DNA of 64,000 nucleotides, from NCBI GenBank assembly GCA_032027165.1, contig JAVSMO010000001.1, positions 2,295,919-2,359,918 on the forward strand, in the 5' to 3' direction. A model generated the notes under the pieces. That model had not been told where the DNA came from. It worked only from the letters and a program-made list of their open reading frames with translations, and did not search any database. The position numbers and the translations under genes were made by a program. The first letter of the stretch is position 1. Each line of letters starts with the position of its first letter. Source of the stretch: Denitratisoma sp. GTDB lineage: Bacteria; Pseudomonadota; Gammaproteobacteria; Burkholderiales; Rhodocyclaceae. Shown one piece after another: positions 8,489 to 15,968 of the stretch.

Positions 8489-8793
8489 TTTTCCACGAAG
8501 GCCCGCTCGATCACATAGTCGGCTGGCGCTCCGATATGAGGTGATATTCGGAAACCACGTACATTCAGCATGTCGCAGCAGTCCTTCAACATCGCCGAAC
8601 TGCCGCAGATCATCGCCCGATCCACGGCCGGATCAAGGGGTGGCAGGCCGATGTCCTCGAACAGCTTTCCGCTTTCGACAAGTTCCGTCAGCCGCCCCTG
8701 GTTGCTGAAAGGCTCGCGGGTGGTCTTGAAACTGAAAAGCATGTCGTTCCAGTGGCGGACGCTTAAAACGCGTTCGATTCCGAGTTTGCTCAT
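8485..8793 (-). pseudogene. fpr: Internally deleted ferredoxin--NADP+ reductase (fpr) relic
   Basis: The 102-residue frame joins the first 28 or so residues of an Fpr-type reductase (IERVLSVRHWNDMLFSFKTT) to its last 75 or so (GRLTELVESGKLFEDIGLPP, AMICGSSAMLKDCCD, ending [10 protein letters not shown]). Complete bacterial Fpr proteins are about 255-260 residues, so roughly 155 residues are missing, including the FAD-binding domain and the start of the NADP domain. The join falls at TREP (8710-8721), where family members have similar TR-P or TRES motifs at both sites, so an in-frame deletion between short repeats is likely. The product cannot bind FAD as a normal reductase would. Confidence 0.8.
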
Positions 8794-8827
8794 AATGGTT
8801 CCCTGATTGGGGAGAAGTGAGTAGCTG

Positions 8828-10948
8828 TCATCGACGCAGTAACCGTAAGCCGTTGCCGACCACCAGCAGGCTCGCCCCCATGTCGGCGAACACCGCCATC
8901 CACAGCGTTGCCTGGCCGGCCAGCGCTAGGACGAAGAACACCGCCTTGATGCCCAGGGCGAGCGAAATGTTCTGCCACAGCACCTGCGAGGTGCTGCGCG
9001 AGAGCGCGATGAAGCGCGGCAGCTTGCGCAGGTCGTCGTCCATGAGCGCCACGTCGGCGGTCTCGATGGCGGTGTCGGTGCCGGCTGCGCCCATGGCGAA
9101 GCCGATGGAGGCCCGGGCCAGCGCCGGCGCGTCGTTGATGCCGTCGCCCACCATGCCGACCCCGCCGTGGCGGGCGATCAGGTCGTCGATGGCGGCGAGC
9201 TTGTCCTCGGGCAGCAGGTTGCCGCGCGCGTCGTCGATGCCGACCTGGTCGGCGATGGCGCGGGCGGTGGTCGGATTGTCGCCGGTGAGCATGACCGAGA
9301 CCACGCCCAGCGCATGGAGATCGCGGATCGCCTCGGCGCTGTGGCCGCGCAGCGTGTCCGCCACGCCGAGCACGCACAGCGGCGTCTGCTCCGTGGCGAG
9401 CACCACCGCCGTCTTGCCTTCCCGCTCCAGGCGCTGGAGCATTTCCTCGACCTGCGGGCCGCAGATGGCGAGCTCCTCCACCAGGCGGTGGTTGCCGACG
9501 AAATGCAGCCGGCCCGCCACGATGCCCTTCGCTCCCCGGCCGGTCAGCGCCTCGAAGCCGGCGACGTCGAGCAGGGGCCGTCCGGGCGCCTGCCAGGCGG
9601 CGACAATGGCGGCCGCGACCGGATGCTCGGAATGCGCATCGACGCTGGCGGCCAGCTGCAGCAGTTCGTCGGCCGTCCGATCGACCAGCGGGATGACGTC
9701 GGTCAGCACCGGCCGCCCGTGCGTCAGCGTGCCGGTCTTGTCGAGCGCGACGGCGCGGATGCGGCGGCCGTTTTCCAGATGCACGCCGCCCTTGACGAGG
9801 ATGCCGTGGCGGGCCGCCGCCGCCAAGCCGCTCACCACCGTGACCGGCGTGGAAATCACCAGGGCGCAAGGGCAGGCGATCACCAGCATGACCAGCGCCT
9901 TGTAGAACCAGTCCGCGAAGGCCGCGCCGAAGAAGAGCGGCGGCACCGTCGCCACCAGGAGGGCGAAGACCACGACGGCCGGTGTGTAGTAGCGGGCAAA
10001 CTGGTCGACGAAACGCTGCGTCGGCGCGCGCTGCCCCTGCGCCTCCTGTACCGCGCGGATGATGCGGTCCAGGGTAGTGCCGCCCTTGTTGGCCGTGACG
10101 CGGAACTCGAAGGCGCCGCGCTCGTTTACCGTGCCGGCGAAAACCGCATCGCCCGGCGCCTTTTCCACCGGCATGCTCTCGCCGGTGATCGGCGCCTGGT
10201 TCACGGCACTCGCGCCCGCCGTCAACACGCCGTCGAGGGGAATGCGCTCGCCCGGCCGCACTTTCACCGACTGGCCGATGCGCACTTCGGCGGCCGGGCG
10301 CTCGACCCACTCACCGCTCTCCAGCCGCACCGTCGCCGTTTCGGGGGCCATCGCCATCAGGCCGCGAATCGCGTTCCTGGCTCGCTCCAGCGACAGCGTC
10401 TCGATGAGTTCGGCCAGCGCGAACAGGAAGATCACCACCGCCGCCTCCGGCCACTCGCCGATGGATACCGCGCCGATGATGGCGATGCTCATCAGGAAGT
10501 TGATGTTGAGGGTGAAGGTCTTCAGCGCGATCCAGCCCTTCTTCAGGGTGCCGAGGCCGCCCGTGGCGATCGACAGCAGGGCCAGCGCGACCACCGGCGC
10601 CGAAGCCTCCGCGGCGCCCGACCAGGCGAGGATTTCCGCACCGACGGCGGCAACACCCGAGACGGCCATCAGCGCCCAAGTCTTCGCCGGGACGGCAGGC
10701 GCCTCGTCCGCCGCGCAGCGGGTGCAGGCGCCGGACTGCGGCGGCGGCGAGTCCGCCTGCATGCCAACCTCGCGCAGCGCCTGCAGGATGGGCTCCTCGT
10801 CGGCCAGCGTGTGGCCGACGGTGAGCCGGCGCGCCATCAGGTCGAAGGACAGCTCGCCGATGCCCAGCACTGCGCCGAGGCGCTTGCGGATCAGCGCCTC
10901 CTCCGTCGGACAGTCCATGTTGCCGATGACGAATACCGATTGCTTCAT
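8828..10948 (-). CDS. zntA: Zn/Cd/Pb-translocating P1B-type ATPase
   Basis: Inner-membrane ATPase exporting soft divalent cations from the cytosol. The N-terminal metal-binding domain has GNMDCPTEEALIRKRL, where the second cysteine of the usual MDCxxC is replaced. A Cys-containing linker (GACTRCAADEA) follows. The core has TGES, the membrane CPC site (VIACPCALVISTP), the phosphorylation site DKTGTLT and the hinge [11 protein letters not shown]. The start at 10948 (MKQSVFVIGN) is chosen because the longer frame to 10978 would overlap the promoter -10. It is transcribed divergently from a CadR-type regulator, which supports Zn/Cd/Pb rather than copper. Confidence 0.92.
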   Translation of the reverse strand: MKQSVFVIGNMDCPTEEALIRKRLGAVLGIGELSFDLMARRLTVGHTLADEEPILQALREVGMQADSPPPQSGACTRCAADEAPAVPAKTWALMAVSGVAAVGAEILAWSGAAEASAPVVALALLSIATGGLGTLKKGWIALKTFTLNINFLMSIAIIGAVSIGEWPEAAVVIFLFALAELIETLSLERARNAIRGLMAMAPETATVRLESGEWVERPAAEVRIGQSVKVRPGERIPLDGVLTAGASAVNQAPITGESMPVEKAPGDAVFAGTVNERGAFEFRVTANKGGTTLDRIIRAVQEAQGQRAPTQRFVDQFARYYTPAVVVFALLVATVPPLFFGAAFADWFYKALVMLVIACPCALVISTPVTVVSGLAAAARHGILVKGGVHLENGRRIRAVALDKTGTLTHGRPVLTDVIPLVDRTADELLQLAASVDAHSEHPVAAAIVAAWQAPGRPLLDVAGFEALTGRGAKGIVAGRLHFVGNHRLVEELAICGPQVEEMLQRLEREGKTAVVLATEQTPLCVLGVADTLRGHSAEAIRDLHALGVVSVMLTGDNPTTARAIADQVGIDDARGNLLPEDKLAAIDDLIARHGGVGMVGDGINDAPALARASIGFAMGAAGTDTAIETADVALMDDDLRKLPRFIALSRSTSQVLWQNISLALGIKAVFFVLALAGQATLWMAVFADMGASLLVVGNGLRLLRR

Positions 10949-10976
10949 TTCTGAATTCCGGGTCTGCATGGCGCGC

Positions 10977-11007
10977 ATTGAAAACCCTGTAGCCGCTCCA
11001 GGGTCAA
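10977..11007 (-). promoter_or_regulatory. MerR-family (CadR/PbrR-type) operator-promoter of the P-type ATPase gene
   Basis: Read on the minus strand: -35 TTGACC (11002-11007), a 19-base spacer, and -10 TTCAAT (10977-10982). The spacer holds the dyad ACCCTG-N9-CAGGGT. The over-long 19-base spacer with a central dyad is the hallmark of MerR-family activated promoters. It lies between the ATPase gene and its divergent regulator. A TACAAT (11013-11018) on the plus strand may serve the regulator gene. Confidence 0.75.
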
Positions 11008-11050
11008 GCGGCTACAATGAAGCGGGCGAGTGCAGGCAAACGGAGGCGAC

Positions 11051-11533
11051 ATGCGCATCGGAGAGCTCGGCCGGGCGGCCGGCGTGGATATCGAAACCAT
11101 ACGATATTACGAGAAGCAGGGACTGTTGCCGAAGCCGGCGCGGGCGCCAAATGGCTATCGCGCCTACGGCCCGGCGCACCTGGAGCGGCTGGCCTTCGTC
11201 CGGCACTGCCGGGCGCTCGACATGCGCTTGGCCGAAATCAAGCGGCTGCTCGATTTCGTCGTCCATCCGGATGCCGATTGCGGAGACATCAACCGGTTGA
11301 TCGATGCGCAACTCGTCCGGGTGCGGGCGCGGCTGAAATCCATGCGCGCCCTGGAGAAGCAGCTCGCGGCGCTGCGGGCGCGCTGCGACACGGGGCATGT
11401 CGCCGCCGAATGCGGCATCCTGCATGAGCTGGTGGCGGCTGCTCACGGGGAGGCTTGTGCCTGCCATCCTGCTCCCACAGGGGCTCCCGGCGCATACCGC
11501 GCGGCAGGACAACCTTTAAAGCGAGATACATGA
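11051..11533 (+). CDS. cadR: CadR/PbrR-family MerR-type transcriptional regulator
   Basis: Metal-responsive activator of the divergent P-type ATPase gene. The ATG at 11051 gives the family start MRIGELGRAAGVDIETIRYY, a winged HTH; the frame extends 7 residues upstream without family similarity. A dimerisation helix follows, then the metal-binding cysteines: C in HPDADCGDI, C in RARCDTGH, and a C-terminal HGEACACHPAP tail, the Zn/Cd/Pb-type layout. It is 160 residues long. Binding to the dyad at 10977-11007 is expected. Confidence 0.9.
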   Translation: MRIGELGRAAGVDIETIRYYEKQGLLPKPARAPNGYRAYGPAHLERLAFVRHCRALDMRLAEIKRLLDFVVHPDADCGDINRLIDAQLVRVRARLKSMRALEKQLAALRARCDTGHVAAECGILHELVAAAHGEACACHPAPTGAPGAYRAAGQPLKRDT

Positions 11534-11543
11534 TGGCCGTGCG

Positions 11544-11756
11544 CTAAACAGGCCGGCGTGGCGGAACCATGCACTCCTGCACCAGCGGACACGGCACGGT
11601 GCCATAGGAGCAGAAGATGCAGCCGTCTCCGGGTTTGGGTTTGGGCTTGAGCACGGCATGGCACTGATGAAACCAGAGGCAGGCGTCGGTGGGCATGATC
11701 TCGGTTTTGAGAAAACCGCATTCCGGACAAGTCAGGATCGATTCCAGAATCACGCT
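11544..11756 (-). CDS. Small GDCCVxC-like cysteine-rich protein
   Basis: A small protein of about 70 residues with two cysteine clusters: LTCPECG near the N-terminus and PGDGCIFCSYGTVPCP near the C-terminus. It resembles the short GDCCVxC-domain proteins found beside mercury and other metal genes, except that the first Cys of GDCC is Gly here. No ATG is present upstream of the conserved part; a GTG at 11756 or a TTG at 11771 are the possible starts. It is convergent with cadR, 10 bases away. Role unknown, presumably metal or thiol related. Confidence 0.65.
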   Translation of the reverse strand, partial: SVILESILTCPECGFLKTEIMPTDACLWFHQCHAVLKPKPKPGDGCIFCSYGTVPCPLVQECMVPPRRPV

Positions 11757-11897
11757 GCTTACTGACAACAAAGCTTTCAGTAACGTAATTGTCCAGTCAC
11801 CTTGCTGTCGACATCACATGAATAACATAACTCCACCGTCAATACAGACGGGGGTTCTTATAGCGAGCCAAATCATTAACCTCTTCAGGAGAGCACC

Positions 11898-12227
11898 ATG
11901 CACATTCGTAAACTCATTGCACTCACGGGCATCGCCACATTCTCAGCCGCCCTATCTCTTCCAGCATTGGCGCATACCCATCGCGGGATGTCGGTTCAGT
12001 CGGGCATCGCCGACCGCGAAGTCACGCTGGCCGACGGCGCACAGTACCTCAATGTCACGCGCAACGAAACGGTCAGGATCAACGTCGCCGGGAAGAGCTT
12101 CACCTGGCGCTTCGATACGCTCGGCACCGCACCGTTCAGGCTCGGCGAGATCGCGCCGCAGGATGCTGGCGGCGGAAACATCATGGTCTATGTCGCCGAG
12201 GATCCCAGCCTGCTCAGCGGCGAATAA
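11898..12227 (+). CDS. czcE: CzcE-family periplasmic metal-binding protein
   Basis: A 109-residue exported protein with a signal peptide ending LPALA-HTHRGM. It matches the CzcE family of small periplasmic copper/heavy-metal-binding proteins (core NETVRINVAGKSFTWRFDT). The His-Thr-His at the mature N-terminus and scattered Met residues are candidate ligands. The start is supported by AGGAGA eight bases upstream. It stands alone on the plus strand among minus-strand genes. Probably a periplasmic metal sponge or sensor partner. Confidence 0.8.
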   Translation: MHIRKLIALTGIATFSAALSLPALAHTHRGMSVQSGIADREVTLADGAQYLNVTRNETVRINVAGKSFTWRFDTLGTAPFRLGEIAPQDAGGGNIMVYVAEDPSLLSGE

Positions 12228-12283
12228 CACGACCCCGGCCGTGCCCGGCTTCCGCGGCGCAGTCAATCGGACGGCGCCGCGGA

Positions 12284-12298
12284 GGGAGGGAGGGAGGG
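12284..12298 (+). repeat. Perfect G-tract (GGGA)n, potential G-quadruplex
   Basis: Four GGG runs separated by single A bases lie in the 91-base gap between the convergent czcE and Rieske genes. Such a sequence can fold into a G-quadruplex on the plus strand. Confidence 0.6.
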
Positions 12299-12318
12299 CC
12301 ACGCACCGTTCATCGCAC

Positions 12319-12927
12319 TCATCCCTGCCCGGCCTCGTCTTCACCGACGAGCACGACGCCATCCGAAAGATATTTGTGCGGCGGCACTTCGAGGTTGAGC
12401 GGCGCCGGCACGTTCCTGAACACCCGGCCGGCGAAATCGAACTTCGAGCCGTGGCAGGGGCAGTAGAAGCCGCCCGGCCAGTCCGCGCCGAGATCGGCCG
12501 GCGCCACGTCCTTACGCACGGACGGCACGCAGCCCAGATGGGTGCACAACGCCACGGCGATCCACCATTCCGGCCGGACCGAGCGCAGAGTGTTCCTGCA
12601 GTAATCGGGCTGCTGCCGCCGCGCCGAGGCGGGATCGAGCAGGAGGCGGTCGATGCGCCCGAGGCGCTCGATCATCTCGGGCGTGCGGCGCAGGATCCAT
12701 ACCGGCTTGCCGCGCCATTCCACCGTCGCCAACTGCCCGGGTTCCAGTTTCGACAGGTCCGCCTCGACCGGCGCACCGGCGGAGCGTGCTCTTTCGCTCG
12801 GCGCCATGCTCGCGACAAATGGAATCGCGGCGGCAACGACCGCCATGCCGCCGAGGGCCGAAGTCGCCACTACCAGGCGGCGGCGTACGACATCGGCTTC
12901 GGGATAACCCCCGCCGTCGTCATTCAT
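12319..12927 (-). CDS. petA: Rieske iron-sulfur protein (ubiquinol-cytochrome c reductase type), orphan copy
   Basis: A [2Fe-2S] Rieske subunit of about 202 residues, with an N-terminal twin-arginine-like anchor (VVRRRLVVATSALGGMAVV) and both cluster-binding loops (CTHLGC and CPCHGS). The ATG at 12927 (MNDDGGG) is preferred; the frame upstream overlaps the next gene. No cytochrome b or c1 gene accompanies it, so this is an accessory copy in the metal island. It may pair with a bc1 complex encoded elsewhere or work with the small cytochromes nearby (inference). Confidence 0.88.
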   Translation of the reverse strand: MNDDGGGYPEADVVRRRLVVATSALGGMAVVAAAIPFVASMAPSERARSAGAPVEADLSKLEPGQLATVEWRGKPVWILRRTPEMIERLGRIDRLLLDPASARRQQPDYCRNTLRSVRPEWWIAVALCTHLGCVPSVRKDVAPADLGADWPGGFYCPCHGSKFDFAGRVFRNVPAPLNLEVPPHKYLSDGVVLVGEDEAGQG

Positions 12928-12958
12928 GGCCGCTATTCCGTGTCCGCCAGGCATGCCG

Positions 12959-13213
12959 TCAGGTCGAGAGGTCGCGCCTCTTCTGCTCGAACTCTTCGCG
13001 TTCGATCTCGCCGCGGGCATAGCGCTCCTTGAGAATGTCGAGGGCGGATTTCTCCTGGCGCCTTTCTGCCGACGATGCGCCCGAAGCCCACATCCCCCTC
13101 ACCAGCGCGATGATTGCCACGACGAGCAGAATCCAGAACAGCGACATGCCGATCACGCCGAAACCCATGCCGCCCCATCCCCAGCCGCTCCAGTCACCCA
13201 TGTTTCCCCACAT
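12959..13213 (-). CDS. Short membrane protein with C-terminal SHOCT motif (second copy)
   Basis: An 84-residue protein with a Trp/Gly/Met-rich N-terminus (MWGNMGDWSGWGWGGMG), one transmembrane helix (MSLFWILLVVAIIALV) and a SHOCT-type C-terminus (LKERYARGEIEREEFEQKRR). It is paralogous in design to the protein at 7465-7707 and lies just upstream of the Rieske gene on the same strand. Confidence 0.8.
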   Translation of the reverse strand: MWGNMGDWSGWGWGGMGFGVIGMSLFWILLVVAIIALVRGMWASGASSAERRQEKSALDILKERYARGEIEREEFEQKRRDLST

Positions 13214-13316
13214 CGTCGTCCTCCTCGCTTAGAGCGGCGCAGACTTGTCTCTCATGTCTTGAAGACACCCCGAATTCGCCCTGGTTCCGCCCTACCGAAC
13301 CACTGTTGCATCGCTT

Positions 13317-13943
13317 TCATCGAAAAGGCAGGAACGCCGGGGTCTGCGCGCGATAGCGCGCGTATTCCCCGCCAAACTCAGCCTCCGCTTCGCGCTCCTC
13401 GCGCCTTGCCAGCCGCCAGTACATGAGTACCAGCACCGGGAACATCGCCAGCGTCACCAGCGTCGGCCATTGCAGCAGAAAGCCGAACATGACGAGAACG
13501 AAACCGGCGTACTGCGGGTGCCGAATCCGCGCATAGGGCCCGGTCGTGGCCAGGCGATGCGCCCGCTGGGCCGCGTAGAGCACCTTCCAGGCCGACGACA
13601 GCAGGATGAAACCGCCGAAGATGAACAGCGTGCTGAGGATGTGGAAGGGCCCGAAGTGCGGGTTGGATTTCCAGCCGAAGATCATCTCCAGCAGGTGGCC
13701 GGAATCGTGCGCCAGCCAGTCGACGCCGGGGAAGCGGCTCGTCAGCCAGCCGGAAAGCAGGTAGATGGTCAGCGGAAAGCCGTACATCTCCGTAAACAGG
13801 GCGACGAGGAAGGCCGAGAAGGCGCCGAAGGAACGCCAGTCGCGCGTGCTCTGCGGCTTGGCGAAGCTGAAGGCGAAGATGATGAAGATCGCCGAGTTGA
13901 GGATGACCAGTGGCCACAGGCCGTAAGCGGCGGGCTCGTTCAT
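13317..13943 (-). CDS. Isoprenylcysteine carboxyl methyltransferase-like membrane protein
   Basis: A 208-residue polytopic membrane protein. The C-terminal part has the signature of the ICMT/phospholipid methyltransferase-like family (LATTGPYARIRHPQYAGFVL, RREEREAEAEFGGEYARY). Homologues are frequent in bacterial heavy-metal islands, where the substrate is unknown. It overlaps the stop of the DUF2933-type gene by four bases, indicating one operon. Confidence 0.8.
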   Translation of the reverse strand: MNEPAAYGLWPLVILNSAIFIIFAFSFAKPQSTRDWRSFGAFSAFLVALFTEMYGFPLTIYLLSGWLTSRFPGVDWLAHDSGHLLEMIFGWKSNPHFGPFHILSTLFIFGGFILLSSAWKVLYAAQRAHRLATTGPYARIRHPQYAGFVLVMFGFLLQWPTLVTLAMFPVLVLMYWRLARREEREAEAEFGGEYARYRAQTPAFLPFR

Positions 13944-14191
13944 TTCGGCTTTCCTTCCGTCTGGTCGCGCGACTCGCCGCCGTGGCCTTCATGCCCGCCA
14001 TGTCCGCCGTGATGGAACAGATGCATCAGCGGGCAGGCGAGCAGCAGCAGATAAGGCAGGATGCCGAAGAAATGGGCACGGTGCTCCGTGAGCAGGAAAA
14101 AAGCGGCAATGGCCGCGAAGGCCAGGAAAACCCACTTCCCCCTGCCGTTGGCGTGACCGTGCGAATGGTCTTTGTCTTGCGTCGATTCCAT
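13940..14191 (-). CDS. DUF2933-like small His-rich membrane protein
   Basis: An 83-residue protein with a His-rich N-terminus (DKDHSHGHANGRGK), two hydrophobic segments (WVFLAFAAIAAFFLL and FFGILPYLLLLACPLMHLF) and a Gly/His-rich tail (HHGGHGGHEGHGG). This matches the DUF2933 family of copper-island membrane proteins. It is translationally coupled to the methyltransferase-like gene downstream through a four-base overlap. Function unknown; metal binding is plausible from the His content. Confidence 0.78.
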   Translation of the reverse strand: MESTQDKDHSHGHANGRGKWVFLAFAAIAAFFLLTEHRAHFFGILPYLLLLACPLMHLFHHGGHGGHEGHGGESRDQTEGKPK

Positions 14192-14239
14192 GGCGCCTCC
14201 CCGGGAACCCTCTCTGCTTTCGGCGGAGAGGGGCGCGTC

Positions 14240-14476
14240 TTATTTACCGTCGCGCGGATGGTAGTGCTTGCTCATGTCCATGGCGGGATTCTTCCTGGCC
14301 GCCTGCCTGACGGGCGCCTTCTGCGGCACGCCGGTCTTTTCCTCGACATGGGAATGCGGCTTGGCCGGCTGTGCTGCCGCGGCCGGCGCCGCCTGCGTTT
14401 CGACCGCCTTGTCCGAGGCGGCCAGCGGCAGTGCGGCGGCGAACAGGCCGGCGAAAAGTATGGCATTGCGTTTCAT
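14240..14476 (-). CDS. Small periplasmic protein, unknown function
   Basis: A 78-residue exported protein with a signal peptide (MKRNAILFAGLFAAALPLAA) followed by an Ala/Pro/Lys-rich low-complexity mature part, ending in a Met/His-containing tail (AMDMSKHYHPRDGK). The start at 14476 is chosen for the signal peptide; the frame extends to 14533. It is in operon-like order with the DUF2933-type gene. Not recognised beyond its layout, which is common to small metal-island proteins. Confidence 0.65.
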   Translation of the reverse strand: MKRNAILFAGLFAAALPLAASDKAVETQAAPAAAAQPAKPHSHVEEKTGVPQKAPVRQAARKNPAMDMSKHYHPRDGK

Positions 14477-14594
14477 GATGATCTCATGGTGAGAATGGGC
14501 AGGGTCAGTTTGCGCTGAGGCGCCTGTGCGCAAGATGACGCGATGATTACGGTTCCGTCAACTTTCTCCGTCACATCCCGGCCGGACTGGATCT

Positions 14595-15959
14595 TCAGGC
14601 ATCTCGCTTGGCGCATTGCTCGGCCAACCAGGCCGGACAGCCGCTCTGCTGCCAGAAATCGCGGCCCTCGAAGAAATATTTCGTCACCAGTCCGTGCAAG
14701 CGGTCTCTAAGCGCCTGCTCAGCAAGTCCGTCAAGTTCCGCATGCAGTCCGACTGCCAAGTCTGCGAAAACATCGAACAAACGCGGATCGAAATGGCTTC
14801 CCCGGCCTTCGGCAAGGATGTCCATGGCCTTGTCAAAGGGCAACGGCTCCTTGTAGGGACGGCGTGAAGTCAGGGCGTCGAACACATCGACGATGGCGAA
14901 AATTCGTGCGGCAAGCGGGATGGCCTCGCCCTTCAGGCCCTTCTGGTAACCGCTACCGTCGAAGCGCTCGTGATGGAATTCGATCACTTCCCGCGCACCC
15001 CGGAGCCAGCCCGACCTGGCAACGATGTCCATTCCAAGCTGCACGTGCGTCTTCATCACCGCGAACTCCGCCTCGGTCAGCTTGCCCGGCTTGAGCAGGA
15101 TGGTATCGCTGATGCCGATCTTGCCGACGTCGTGGAGAAACGCCCCGGCGACGATGGCGCGGATATCATCCTCCGCCAGGCCGAGCGCCTCGGCAAAGCG
15201 GATGCTGTAGAGACAAACGCGGTAGTTGTGCAGATCCGTGTCGGAATCCCGCTTGGCGATCGCGCTGCCCAACACTTCCATCAGCTCGATGTTGCTGCGC
15301 ATCAGTCCGGCGGAAAGCTGCAGCACGCCCCTGTTCAGCCCGATGATGACCGGGTAAAGCACGATGGCCGTGGCGAGGATTGCCAGCAGCAGAACCGAAA
15401 CGTTGCGGACAAGATCCGCGCGAGCATGCCGGCGCGTCGCGGCGTCAACCCGATAAACACCGCGGAAGCCGCCGATCGCGGTTCCATCCCGGTACTGGAG
15501 GGGGACGCTGACCCAGACGAGCAACTCGCCCGCCCGCCATGCCGTCCGGTGGCTGCCGGCCCCAGCCAGCCCGTCCATCAGTCCGGCCCCATCGGGTGCG
15601 GCGGCTTCGGCAACGACGCGCGCTGCCGCATCGGTCACCTGAACGTGCGCGAAATTCTGCTTGAGCAACGGCTGCATGGCCCCATTCAGCGACTCCGCAT
15701 GTTCGATGCCGACCGAATTGACATGGTTGCGAAACGCATCCGACGCGGCGATGGCCAGCCCCGTGGCCAGATCGTCGATTCGCCGCAATTCCAGGTAGGT
15801 CGCTGCGCCGCCGACCGCCAGGGAAAGCAGTATCCAGGCGATGGCCAGCCGTTTCGCGACAACGCGGTGAATGCCCCGAAAAAAACGCCTCCCCCCGCCT
15901 CGCGCCGGTGCTTTGCGCGACGCGGGCAACTCTGCGCAGGCTTCGGCGGCTGTGGTCAT
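14595..15959 (-). CDS. Membrane-bound HD-GYP domain protein
   Basis: A 454-residue signalling protein: an N-terminal membrane helix, a periplasmic sensor region of about 140 residues, a second helix (VSVLLLAILATAIVLYPVII), then an HD-GYP domain. The HD motif is FLHDVGKIGIS and the second motif is HHERFDGSGYQKGLKG, where the usual Pro of GYP is Gln. HD-GYP proteins hydrolyse cyclic di-GMP. The gene starts right after the Cu-ATPase stop (GTG at 15968 abutting, or ATG at 15959), so it is probably in the copper operon. Confidence 0.85.
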   Translation of the reverse strand: MTTAAEACAELPASRKAPARGGGRRFFRGIHRVVAKRLAIAWILLSLAVGGAATYLELRRIDDLATGLAIAASDAFRNHVNSVGIEHAESLNGAMQPLLKQNFAHVQVTDAAARVVAEAAAPDGAGLMDGLAGAGSHRTAWRAGELLVWVSVPLQYRDGTAIGGFRGVYRVDAATRRHARADLVRNVSVLLLAILATAIVLYPVIIGLNRGVLQLSAGLMRSNIELMEVLGSAIAKRDSDTDLHNYRVCLYSIRFAEALGLAEDDIRAIVAGAFLHDVGKIGISDTILLKPGKLTEAEFAVMKTHVQLGMDIVARSGWLRGAREVIEFHHERFDGSGYQKGLKGEAIPLAARIFAIVDVFDALTSRRPYKEPLPFDKAMDILAEGRGSHFDPRLFDVFADLAVGLHAELDGLAEQALRDRLHGLVTKYFFEGRDFWQQSGCPAWLAEQCAKRDA

Positions 15960-15968
15960 GGCCGGCAC

